Shown here piece after piece: positions 1-10,862 of a stretch of 64,000 nucleotides of DNA. This DNA is from Folioceros fuciformis (lineage: Eukaryota; Anthocerotophyta; Anthocerotopsida; Anthocerotales). Location: positions 221,347 to 285,346 of the forward strand of contig JBNGIO010006336.1 of assembly GCA_049999805.1 (NCBI GenBank), written 5' to 3'. Position 1 is the stretch's first letter; each line of letters opens with the position of its first letter. A model generated the notes under the pieces. The model was given only the letters and a program-made list of their open reading frames with translations, had not been told where the DNA came from and made no database searches. Made by a program: the position numbers and the translations under genes.

Positions 1-575
1 CAGCACCCCAGGGTCAGTCTTCCATGGCTGAGGAACCATTTCGGCTGGAAGCTGAGCCCGCTGAATAAGTTACCGTTTTCAGGCCAGGTTCCGGCTGCTG
101 ATCCCACTCCTTCCCACCTCTTCTCTATCTTTCCCATTGCTCATGCTCCTCCCCTAGAGGCTGGCTCAGCCACCAAGGGTGAACAGTTGCAGGGGAAGAC
201 TCAGCGGGCGACCATCCAGCAAGGAAGAGGCGGCGTCCGCAAATCTTTGAAGATCATACATCCTCCGAAGTCTCAGGATAGTCTAAGAGGTGGTAGATCC
301 TTGTGGTGGTAGGGCCAGGAGCTCATTGGTGGCAGGTGGTGCTAGAAGTCTAAATAAGTGGCTGGTGACAGCCGGCTAGGCTATTAAAATAATATTTCTC
401 AAGTTAGAGAGAGGTGAAGTCAGAGAGAGAGAGAGGCTTCCATAAGATCAGGTGAGCCTGTAGGAGGAGGGAGTCATTCACTTTGGGAGTCAGTTTATCT
501 CTTTGTGAGCTCTTGGAGGTCCTCTCTTCATGAGCTCTTGTGGTCTGTCCTTGCTTGGTTTAGGACCTGCAGTGT

Positions 576-698
576 GTTGCCGGCTGTGCAACGTCTGGTA
601 GGATCGCAAGCCGCATGTTGCTGGCTGTACAGTGTCTGGTAGGATCGCGGGCAGCGTGTTGCCGGTTGTACAGTGTCTCGTAGGATCACAAGGTGTAA
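576..698. repeat. Three tandem copies of a 41-bp repeat
   Basis: Three consecutive 41-base units start at 576, 617 and 658. Each begins GTTGC(C/T)GG and carries the core GTCT(G/C)GTAGGATC. Units differ at several positions, so the array is not brand new. It lies in a non-coding stretch (1-1420) where I recognise no gene; the rest of that stretch has GA-rich runs (near 390-435 and 975-1010) and may be retrotransposon leader or LTR sequence on the minus strand. Confidence 0.8.
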
Positions 699-1421
699 TG
701 ACTAGGGTGAAGGGGCTTGCCCCTAGCTCTTGATTGTAAAGGATGTGTGTTTCTCTCGACATGTCCACTCTTGTTCCTTGCTTGGACAAGTGCTGTAGGC
801 CGGCCATGTTTCATGGTGTCTGGTAAGGTTGTGAGGGGGGAGATATCCAAGAGGGGAGTGTGTTCCCTTCTTCCTTTTGTTAAGGGTTAGTCTAGTGACT
901 CTTGCCGGGTAGGAGGAGTCAGTAGGGAAGTGTAGAAGGTAGTGGTGTCATTGTTAGTTGCTGGTGTTGGTGCTGGAGTGAGAGAGTGAGTGAAGTGAGT
1001 GAGGGAAGTCGCAGATCTGAGAGGTTAGAGTCGTTGTAGTGACTGGAAGGAGTTTGTGGGCACCGAGAGAGGTGCAGCTGACCGCTGGACAGCGAGGCCT
1101 GTCCTACGCCTAATCGGAGCTGGAGGGGAGCCCTCGAATCCATCATCAAGTTGATCAAGTCCGGCCCTCCATCCACAGCAGCAAGGAACCCCATCGCTCC
1201 TTCGTGGGAACGAAACCCAATGTCTCAACGACAGTGGGATAAGTGTGGCCACTAAAGGTGGAACCCGTCGGCAATCAGTGCCCGGGGTTTTGCTTCCACA
1301 CGCACACATGTGGGTCTGGAGCGCGTGCATGTGTTCGTGCACAACGTAGCTGGGTAGGTTTGGATCTGGCCATGCTACATCCGGATTTGAGTGTGTGGGT
1401 GCACGATCTCGTGAGAGCCTC

Positions 1422-1433
1422 GCTCTGATACCA
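1422..1433 (-). other. Primer-binding-site-like sequence (initiator tRNA-Met type)
   Basis: Read on the minus strand this is TGGTATCAGAGC followed by GAGG. That is the classic primer binding site of plant copia elements, complementary to the 3' end of initiator tRNA-Met, with one mismatch in the first sixteen bases. It directly follows an LTR-like sequence, as expected downstream of a 5' LTR. No gag protein is recognisable further along (towards base 1). Confidence 0.65.
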
Positions 1434-1608
1434 AAGAGAAATCTTTGAAAGGAGAGAGAAAAAGCATTTCATTAGATGCACGGACACCTTATGTACACCC
1501 GGCAGTTAGGGTTTCAAGTCTTTGGATATATCGTTTGTAGTTATTTACGTATGGTTTTATTTACAGGTCTATTATATATATGCTGCTGCTAGACCAGACT
1601 ATTTCTAT
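1434..1608 (-). mobile_element. Partial copia LTR
   Basis: On the minus strand this has the look of a copia LTR end: a TATA-like run (tatatataata, near 1570-1580), a pyrimidine-rich tract, then the primer binding site immediately after 1434. The outer LTR boundary cannot be placed because the sequence abuts a truncated gag reading frame at about 1609. No second copy of this LTR was found in the window. Confidence 0.45.
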
Positions 1609-2244
1609 CTAAATCTTTCTAGACCTTCCTCTCACCATGAGGGCATTGGAACCTTTCGAAGATTCCATATTCTTCCTGTTCACCTCCTCTGTTAACAGGC
1701 TACCTTCTACATTTACAATGGTAAGACCACTGGCAGGAGCGAAATTACTCAGAGCTATACGAAAGGTGTCCCATCTCTCTGGTAATGTGACCAACAGAAA
1801 TATAGCTCTCACAGAATCTGGGAACGAGATACCTTGAGATCAGAGCTGGCTGAAAATGGTATTGAACTCGTTCAGATGATCGGACATCCTCGTCCCTTCC
1901 TTCATCTTTAAGTCCACCAACTGTTTCAACCAATACACCTAAGAAGCCGCACTTTGCTTCTCATACACGTCACACAACTTCTCCCATAGCTCGTAACTTG
2001 TGGTCTTATCTTTCACGTTGAAGTAGACCGACTTCGACAATGTTAGCATGATGGTAGACCTAGCAAGCTCATCTAGATCCTGCCACTCATCCTGAGTCAT
2101 GCTAACAAGTTTCACTCCTAGCAACTTTATCGGCTTGATTTGCTTCTTCTGCACTAGAACATTATACACTTGTTCTTTCCAGAACGGGAAGTTAATACCA
2201 TCTAACTTCTCGATATTGAACATGACGTTTTCTGAGGACGTCAT
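1609..2244 (-). pseudogene. Truncated copia gag fragment
   Basis: Minus-strand reading frames at 2244-1939 and 1812-1609 encode the N-terminal part of a copia gag (UBN2/retrotran_gag type). The first part has the opening MTSSENVMFNIEKLDGINF and the WQDLDELARSTIMLTL segment; the second resembles the later VEGSLLTEE and LMVRGRSRK portion that normally precedes the zinc knuckle. The frame changes between the two parts, and coding stops before the zinc knuckle, where LTR-like sequence begins. No protease, integrase or reverse transcriptase follows. It is a dead fragment of an element different from the copia copy at 3.9-8.2 kb. Confidence 0.7.
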
Positions 2245-2523
2245 GATTCAAAAATCGATGCAAATCAACTAAAAGGCTAGTTAGAAAACAGTAGGAATGT
2301 AATGTAGATTCTCAAAGTTACCCTCACAACTTGTTCCAAATTGGATGTCCACAACTTGGGCTTCGATCGCTCACAACTGGTATGTCTTCCATCGTCCAAT
2401 CGAGATCTTGACTTCCACAGTTAGGGTCAGTTCAGCACCCACACCCTCGCTCTCGGCGATCGCAATTCGTCCGCTTTCTGGCGCCTGTCTAGCGCGCTCG
2501 GTGCCCGGCCAGATCCTTGCCTC

Positions 2524-2648
2524 GCTGGCGCCCCGCTGGCGAATGGCTGCCGTCCAGGTGTCGTCCGGCTGGCGCCCTGCTGGCGCCTCGTTGCCGCCTG
2601 GGTGTCGCCCCATGGGCGCCCAGATGGCGCTTCGCTGGCGCCCGGGTG
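2524..2648. repeat. GC-rich CTGGCGCC-type degenerate repeat
   Basis: A short, very GC-rich stretch in which variants of GCTGGCG(C/A)C recur about every 9-40 bases. It creates overlapping Arg/Pro/Ala-rich open frames on both strands (2345-2970), none resembling a known protein. I treat it as low-complexity repeat, not a gene. The flanking 2650-3050 holds nothing I recognise. Confidence 0.5.
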
Positions 2649-3060
2649 GAGTCCCGCACAAGGCGACCAGGCGAGCGGCACAAGAGGAGGTTTTTTCATG
2701 CAGGCTACCGTGCTCGGCGGGATTGAACCCCGCCCAGGAGGTGGAGGACTCTGTGGCTACCGGGTTGCATGCAACACGGGCAGGAGCCGGGATCAGTCAA
2801 ATGCACTACGACTTGCTTGGAGATCGGATGCAGGGCACCACCAGAGATGGCGGCGCCCCATCCCCCTAGCCCTTCCGCTTCTGCTACAAGGGGGGGAGGC
2901 CGAGAATCGAATTGGCGCATTCGATCTGGCCAAGGCATCGGTCTTAGGCGGGCGCGCTTGGATGCTCCTATGATGGTTAGGTCTAAGCTCGCAGTTCTGG
3001 AATTGTGGTGCCCTCGAATTGTCCTCCGGACACACCGGGCAGGTGTGTCTTGTGCATACA

Positions 3061-3230
3061 CTGCAGGAGGGCACACAGTGGGAGGGCACTTTGCTGGAAG
3101 GCACGTTGTTGATCACGCCCTCTGATCCCGCAGCAGGAGGGCACACTGCAGGAGGGCACACAGTAGGAGGGCACTTTGCTGGAGGGCACGTTGTTGATCA
3201 CGCCCTCTGATCCCGCAGCAGGAGGGCATG
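3061..3230. repeat. Two tandem copies of an 85-bp repeat with GGAGGGCAC motifs
   Basis: Copy 1 is 3061-3145 and copy 2 is 3146-3230, nearly identical. Each contains several GGAGGGCAC submotifs and a GTTGTTGATCACGCCCTCTG block. Both strands stay open through it (3019-3210 plus; 2983-3258 minus), but only because the unit lacks stops. The 3231-3908 stretch that follows is non-coding, with T-rich tracts near 3330 and 3475 and AT-rich sequence around 3620-3700. No LTR or primer site for the downstream copia element is evident there. Confidence 0.8.
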
Positions 3231-3908
3231 GTTTACTCGAGAGCACGCTGATGACCACGACTGTAGGTGCTGGTTACTTTATGGTGGTGCTCTGCTGATC
3301 ACGGTGCCTGGACAGGATTTGATGCCGGGCAAGTTTTTTTTTTAATGAGGAGGCATTTTGCTGCACGGATGAGCACTGTGTGATGTGGTTTGTGACACTA
3401 GCTTGCCACCTTTCCTTCACGTGATGCACTACTTGCTTGCTGTTTCATTTTTTTCCTTGTCACGTCTTCCGCTGCTTTTTTTTCTAACCCTGTGTGTGCG
3501 AGGAAGCACTGAGGTAGCTATCCGTCCGAGGTCGGGCAGATAACATTCTACCCTCCCCCGAACTGATGGCCACATCATAGCCTCCTGCACAGGAAGTTAG
3601 CTTCGTTAGCACATTTCTTTTATATATGTATCTTTTTTTTCTTAAATAATAATTTTTTTATTTATGGAAAATTATTTATAGAATTTATCCAGTTTTTTCA
3701 AACAAAAGGCACATATTTTGCTACTTCTTCACCTAGCCATAGCCTAGTGGGAGAACCATCATATGTCACTTTTTTGGAGACAAGGATTTTGATTATAAGC
3801 ACGAAGAGGATTCAGGTTCGTCAGACGATGATCCTCTCCTCGGGATACACATGAGCAACACAACAGCAAGCACAACCACCATCACGTAACACAAACACTC
3901 ACGTAAAC

Positions 3909-6900
3909 ATGTCTGCCTCCTCTTCAATATCTGAATTAAAAGAAAAGGATAGATTTAATGGCAACCAATATCACATTTGGCATGTCCGAATGAGGGCTGT
4001 CCTTGTAGCCAGGAAAGTGTGGACTGTGGTGGACGGGACCTGTAAGGAGCCAGCTGCAGCCGCCACAGGAACTTCACTTTCAAATGCTCAACAAACCCTC
4101 CTAGACAAATGAACTTTAGACAACGACCTTGCTGTAGCGCTCCTCATAAGTGGTTTGGATGCTGTTTTAATTCCAGATGTAGAATATTTGCTCAAAGCTC
4201 ATGAGATCTGGGCGCAACTTGAGAGGACATACCGAGTGCGCAATAGGATGGCTTTTTGTGCTGCAAGGCAGGAGCTGTTCACCCTTAAGATGAAGGAGTC
4301 CGACAAGGTTGCAGTTTTTATGAGCAAGTTCAAACATTTACGCGTAGACCTAGTATCTTTTGGTTCTACTATGGATGAAGAGGATGCCATTGCACAACTG
4401 CTGATAAGCCTTCCACCATCCTATCAAAATTTTGTGAGTATACAAAATGGTCCAATTCGCCCTACAGGCACTACGAGCACAGCCAACACTAGGACATTGG
4501 AGGATGTCATTGGGGCATTGTACCAGGAGGAGGAAAGTCGGCAGCTTATGTCAGGTGGACATAAACACAAGAGTGAAAAGGTGATGGCTACGAAGTTCAA
4601 GCCGCACACAGATAAAGGGAAGACTCAAGGATCAGGTCAGCGTGCTAGTGACTCTGGATTTTCTTCCACTAAAAGGACAGGCAACTATAATTGGTGTGGG
4701 ATAGCTAGGCACTGGGCCCGTGACTGCCGCAAGAAGAAGGCTAGCGAGCCGCAGCGCCAACACAAACCTACTTCCAGCATGGCAGTGAAAGACAAGTCTG
4801 GAGGTGACCACGATAAATCTACTGTGAGGATTTATACTGTTTGCTTGTATAGCTCCACGAGGGATAGTATCAGTTGGTATCTGGACTCTGGAGAACCTAC
4901 ACATATTTGTGTGGACAAGGACCAGTTTTCACATGTGCATATGCTCAAAGTACCTGAGAAAGTGCTGTTGGGAGATGAGAGGACTGAGACTGGGTTGTAG
5001 ATCAAAGGGCACGGGAGTTGTACCTTTATCTTGCCGGACAATACAGAGCTTACTCTTGACGGGGTGCTGTATGTCCCAAGGATGGCGAAGAATTTGATAT
5101 CACTTAGCAGACTGTTGAAGTCGCACGCTCTTCTTATGCAAGTTGATCAGTTGTCTTGTTCCTTTAGCTAGGCAGATTCACCTGGTATCTGTGCCTTCGA
5201 AGGGGTGGTAGTCAACGACTTGTACAAGCTGAACATCAACTGCAAGCCTGCTCATACAGTATGTTCTACAGGGAGTACCCACATGGACCAGAAGAAGCTG
5301 GCTGCTTTGTGGCATGCTCACCTAGGACACATCAACCGAGCAAAGCTGGTGGACATGTCCGACAAGGAATGTTTTCGAGAGCCCCTGCCCAAGTGCTTCA
5401 AAGACCTTACAGTCTGCGAAGCATGCATTCTTGCCAAGAAGAAGGAGGCTCCTTTCCTAATGCACCTGCACATAGGGCATCACAAGTATTGGAGCTTGTC
5501 CATGCAAATATATCTGGGAAGATACATGAGGCTTCACTTGGCGGATCTCGTTACTACTTTTGCTTGACCGACGACTATAGTAGGTACACATGGACCTTTC
5601 CTATGCAATGGAAGAGTGATATATTCACCTGTTTCCAGGAATGGTTTCATGTTGCCCAGAGACAGTCGGGTCATCTTCTTAGAATGCTACGCACGGACAA
5701 TGGAACGGAATTTGTCAACGCTGCCTTCGACGAGTACTCGGCACAACCTGGCATTCAGCGCTAGCTTAGTGTACCATATACTCAACAACAGAACGAAGTT
5801 GTCGAGCGGAAGAACCAAACTCTGCTAGGTATGACCAGGAGTATGCTGCTTTGGGCAGGTCTTCCTCAAGGGTATTGGGCAGAGGCCGTAGTTGCTGCGA
5901 CGTACATCCTCAATCGGGTGCTCACTAGTGCTGTACATGGAACGACACCATATGAGGTATTTCGGAAGCGTAAGCCTAGCCTACTTCATCTTCGAGTTTT
6001 TGGAGCGAAGGCATTCGCTTATATCCCTTCCGAAAAGAGGAGGAAGCTTGACATGAGAGCCAAGGGCATTTTTTTCGTCGGATACAGCGAGACTGCCAAG
6101 GCATACAAGCTTTATGATCCGGTTACTCACTCTCTAACCTTAGCTCGTAGTGTCACTTTCATTGAACCTAGCTATGCTCATGGTGAACCGGCCACGTCAG
6201 CAGAGGGAGCAGCTCCATTAGCTGATTATGATGATGAGTAGGACACTAATCAGGTGCCTACCATGTATCCACAAGATGATGAGCTGCCAGCTAACCCTTC
6301 GCCTGTTTTAGATGCATAGGATGTCCAGCCTGCCCATGCACCCGTAGATGAGCTGGCACATGAACACCTGAATGCACCAATTGTGGACAACAACCCTGCA
6401 CATCACCCTGAACCTTTCATGGAAGATGCAGTTCCTGACCCTCTTCAGGATGACCATGAACCTGTTTTAGAGTCAGATGTCATGCAGCCACAGGTTGTAG
6501 AAGTTCCACCAGAGCCCGAGTTGCACAGATCCACCCGCCATAGACTACCTAGAGCCAAGTGGATCGAGCCCCCCTACGAGTCTATAGATTTCCGCAACAC
6601 TTCCACATCACTCGCTGCTGTCATCCCTAATGAGCCAATCAACTTGAAGCAAGCCTTGTCTGGCCTTGATGGTGACAAGTGGCGTATATCAGTTGAGGAT
6701 GAGTATCAGTCCTTGATCAAGAATAATACATGGAAGTTAGTGGATTTGCCACCTGGCAGGAAACCCATCTCGTGCAAGTGGGTTTTCAAGCACAAACTCA
6801 ACTCCAAGGGAGAGATTGCACGTTACAAATCCAGACTCGTGGCTAGGGGCTTCACGTAGGTTGAAGGCCTAGATTACCAGGAGACTTTCAACCCCGTAGT

Positions 6901-8215
6901 CAAATCTCAATCAATCAGGATGCTGCTTGCTATGGCTACAGAACATGATCTGTATCTGCATCAAATGGATGTATGCACAGCTTATTTGTACGGCAAGCTT
7001 GAGGAGGAACTCTACATGCAACAACCTAAGGGGTATGTTGATCCTAAATACCCCAACAAAGTTTTAGTTCTTCTCAAGTGTATTTATGGCCTCAAGCAAT
7101 TTGGTAGAGTATGGTACTTTACCATGCATGTTTATTTATTGGAGATTAACTTTGTACAAAGCTCTGCTGATTCCAATATATATATGCTTACCCAAGGCTC
7201 TACATATGTCATTTTGGCTTTATATGTTGATGACGTAATATTGGCTACAAATGACAAGACCCTATTGGAACATGTCAAGTCGCTTTTATCTAACAAATTT
7301 GAAATGAAGGATATTGGTGAATTGAAGTTTTGTTTAAGGATACAGATTGTGAGAGCTGATGGGGTGATGGCCATACATCAAAATAAATACATCAAGGAGA
7401 TTTTGACCAAGTTTCATATGGATCAGGCATGACCCACTACTACCCCAGTTGTTGTGGGCGTGAAGCTTATTAGCCTTCAATGTGCTTAGACCCTAGAGGA
7501 GCAGCTGCATATGCAGGATGTACCCTATAGACATGTGGTCGGGAGCCTCATTTTTGTGGTGAACTGGACCCAACCCGACATCCAGTATGCAGTTAGTACA
7601 GTGTTGCAGTTCTTAGAACACCCTAGTAGGGCTCATTGGGTTGTCGTCAAGCGTATCTTCAGATACTTAGAAGGCACAATGACACATGGGCTCATATACA
7701 AGCGTAGTGGCAAGGCTAAGCTCATCCTACAAGGTTTCACAGATGCCGACTGGGCGTCTGATGCTAACTCCCGTTGCAGCCTCTCCACATATTGTTTTCT
7801 TCTTGTTGGAGCTGCTATTAATTGGAGTTGCAAGAAACAACCCTCTATATCTTTATCTTCAACAGAGGCAGAGTATAAATCTCTCACTGAGGCCACCAAG
7901 GAGGCTGAATGGGAGAAGAGATTCTTGGAGGACTTGGGACAGACACAACAGGATCCTACTCCTATCTTATGCGACAACATGTCAGCCCTTGCCCTGGTCG
8001 CTAACCCTCGATTCCATGCACACACCAAGCATATAGAGATATCCCATCATTACATCAGGGATGCCATGGATAGAGGGGTAACGAAGGTTAGTTATGTTGG
8101 AACAGATGACAATGTGGCCGACATTCTAACCAAAGCACTTTCTAAGCCAAAACCCTATAAGCATATGGATGGCTTAGAGCTGGGTGATTACTCAGCTTAT
8201 GTGAATGACACATAG
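3909..8215 (+). pseudogene. Ty1/copia retrotransposon gag-pol polyprotein, inactivated
   Basis: Domains appear in copia order. Gag covers 3909-5000 with a zinc knuckle near 4690-4730 whose first cysteine is missing. GAG-pre-integrase (HAHLGH, CEACILAKKK) lies at 5285-5450. The integrase core follows, with catalytic residues visible in TDDYSRYTW, RTDNGTEF and NEVVERKN, and a DUF-like tail to about 6190. Reverse transcriptase (6600-7430) contains YVDDVILA, and RNase H (7735-8110) contains TDADWASDA and SSTEAEY. Gag and integrase lie in different frames, with the shift near 5453. Later stops include 5762 (TAG), 6239 (TAG), 6857 (TAG) and 7430 (TGA). The 6857 stop interrupts a conserved motif where glutamine is expected, fitting CAG to TAG. 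No matching 5' LTR or primer site was found. Confidence 0.9.
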
Positions 8216-8483
8216 TGTAGGATTAGACCTACAGAGGGAGCGAACGACTCAGTAGATGAAGCCACAAGCAGACAACCAGTTGTGAGTTGTTTATCTGCAT
8301 TTTTCTTTATGAGCTTTCTTCAATTTCAAAATTGCTACTGCTGTGTCGCCAGCACATGTATTTTCTACCACAAAGTGGGGGACGCCACATGTGTGGAGAA
8401 TCATTGCCCGCTGGTGCACTATTTGCCTTGCTTCATTTCTGTGGAGATTGCTCTAGACCAGTTGTTACCTAAGCGTGAAGCTT

Positions 8484-8636
8484 GAGAAGGAGTATTAAGA
8501 TAACAAGCCCTGTCACACTTAGGATTGTATGTATTTAATTTAGATTAAATATGTTTAGTTAGAGTGAAACAACATGACTCTAGGTCATGAATATTTAAAC
8601 ACATGTTTTATAAACATTTTGTATTGATTATTTTAT
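8484..8636 (+). mobile_element. Polypurine tract and start of a truncated 3' LTR
   Basis: About 270 bases after the RNase H stop comes a purine run, GAGAAGGAG (8484-8492), followed by TATTAAGATAAC. Copia 3' LTRs usually begin TGTTAAG or similar right after the polypurine tract, so this is probably the LTR start with a G-to-A change. A TATA-like stretch (TATTTAAAC) lies near 8590. The LTR appears cut off where the transposase-like sequence starts at about 8637. The stretch 8216-8483 is the element's 3' untranslated part. Confidence 0.5.
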
Positions 8637-10278
8637 TCATTCAGTTTTGGCAACAATCGTTTGCACAACTTTCATACACATCTCTTCCAAAAACATCTTC
8701 GCTATCCTCGTAGCATTACCTACAACATCATTTGTCGTACACGGTCTTGGCGCTATGGTCTCCACTGGCGTTGTATCATTCTCCTCACCCTCCTCATTGA
8801 TAGGCGGAGGGATTAATGCTTGCCATATTTCGTCCTCAATAGGAATATACGTAGTCTCCAATCCTTCATCCTCCCCAAAGTTCAAATACTCTTTAGCTGT
8901 CATCGTTGGATATCCAACATCAGCAATTCCTGTCATATCCTCAGATGTTAATAATGCTAAGCTTCGCATGGACTGTTGTAGCTCTTCTACCTGTGTTTCC
9001 AATGAATTAGAGTGATTTTGAGGATCCGACAATGGATCCTCTGGATCATATGGTGGGCTGTTTAGATTCAAAGACTCACAAAATAGAGCATCTTGTGCAC
9101 GCAATTCCGCATCCAAAGTGCTATGCCTCCAACAATTGCGTATGGTATGAGGACTCACAAATGAAGTCCAAGCTTTTACTAGCATAACCACTGCTTGATA
9201 TACATCGATAGTTGTAGCCGCATTGTCTATGATCTGGTTGCATTGATACAAAATCATCAACTTGCGATACTGAGCCTTGAAAGAACAGATGATCCCTTGG
9301 TCCAAAGGTTGATATACGCTTATCACATTAGGTGGAGAGAAAAACACCTTTGTAACTTTCAATTGAGCTGCATTACCCAACCGATGCCCAAGACAATTAT
9401 CCACTATAAGTAACACTCTAATCCGCCCTAATGCAACCATCCTCTGGTCAAAATCTAGCAAAAACTTTTCAAACAGCTCTATTGTCATCCATGCCTTTTG
9501 GTTTGTAGACTAGATAATATTCAAATTCTCGGGATTTTGAACATTCCTGATGGAGAAAGCACGAGGCCTAAGATATCTGTTAATCACAAAAGGTGGCAAT
9601 TTGCAAGATCCATCAACATTTGTTGTCAGTCCAATTGTCAACCGATCCTTAAACTACTTCTGTCATGCAACACGCATTGTTGCAAGTGTCATGTTCGGCG
9701 GTGCTCTGAAGAAAAGACCAGTCTCTTCCATATTAAAAACATTTGCAGCTCCATAATCAAGAACTTGAAGTTGCAGCTCTCTAATAGCTGCCTTCACTGC
9801 TGCCGTATTGTCAACACTCCCTACCTCTCCATGTCTGACAACTGATTTAAAGTTATACCTTTTCTTCCAGCGAACAAACCCAACCTCTATAGTATGTCAT
9901 TTTTGGTCTCTCATCTTCAGGAATCCTCTCGTGGAATTTGGAAGCCATCTCACGAAGCAAGTCATCTGAAATTGTGGGACCTTGAGCTTGGATTGCAAGA
10001 GCCCAAACGTGTACTGTGTGGTCAACCTGTGGGCATACGGCTGGTCTATCCCTCATTCCTGCCATATTAGTTGTTGGACCAATGGCAGGGTCCAACCATT
10101 TGTCTTCGTCGTTCACAATCCTAGACAATGCACTTTTAGAAGCTGCTATTAAAAACTTCTATATAGTCCATCTAGTTAACTCCTTAAGTGTGCAAGAGTG
10201 TTGGACATAATATTCGCAAACCTCTTTCTTTTGTTGCTTTGTTAGAGTAGCATGCTTGCGCGGCGACTTGGGCTGCAT
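8637..10278 (-). pseudogene. Tigger/pogo-like (CENP-B family) transposase pseudogene
   Basis: Reading the minus strand from ATG 10278, there is an N-terminal Lys-rich helix-turn-helix region (LTKQQKKEVCEYYVQH), an in-frame stop near 10158, and then the second DNA-binding part with NDEDKWLDP. The DDE_1 catalytic domain follows after a frame change between 9853 and 9488. It contains NMEETGLFFR at about 9720, LLIVDNCLGH at about 9400 and the family hallmark QPLDQGIICSFK near 9300. The canonical first catalytic aspartate (NxDETG) is glutamate here. The C-terminal 200 residues are acidic. At least one stop, a frame change and the D-to-E change make it inactive. Terminal inverted repeats were not identified. 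Confidence 0.85.
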
Positions 10279-10862
10279 TGTTCATACACGTCAAAGAGAA
10301 TGGGTAAGGAACACATACAAGATATCTCACAGCAAGACAACAACTTACAACACCATAAGACAACTTGTAGAATGAAACAACTTATGTACTAGGAACAATG
10401 CTTCTGATCACAAAGCATAGTGTACAGAAACTATTGCATATACAGGCCCAATCTCGATGATTGACTGTTTATGTTTTATGATATAATCTCAATAGCCTTT
10501 AACTTGACAGAATCTCAATAACTCATGATTTAATCTCGATAAGACGATTTTTTCAATTTTTTTAAAATATTTATTTTCTTTTTTACAGAAGTATACTTGC
10601 ATTGAATGGTTGGGAAATATATTTTCATTTATAAATTAAAAAAATTTTCTATTTATAAATTAGAGGGATTTCTCATTTAGCATGTAGCCCATTCAAGAGT
10701 AAGCCCGGGCGTCCAATTAGAGGGGTTTGATTTGTATGTGAGAAGTGGCAACAATGGCCAATCTTCTTCGCGAAAAACAATGGCTAATCTGCTATGCCAT
10801 TCAGTGAAAGTGATCTAAGTTATCAGTCGGGCATAGGTACACCAGCACAACTCAGTGCAAAG
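10279..10862. other. AT-rich intergenic stretch
   Basis: No gene is visible. The segment contains A/T-rich runs near 10545-10665 and sits between the transposase remnant and the 3' end of the PPR gene, so it should include the PPR 3' untranslated region and possibly a transposon end. A partly repeated wording of the type AATCTC(G/A)AT(G/A) occurs three or four times near 10450-10545. Confidence 0.4.

Noticed and set aside
2345-3258. Several overlapping Arg/Pro/Ala-rich open frames on both strands
   Set aside because: They are produced by GC-rich and 85-bp tandem repeats; no frame shows conserved motifs.
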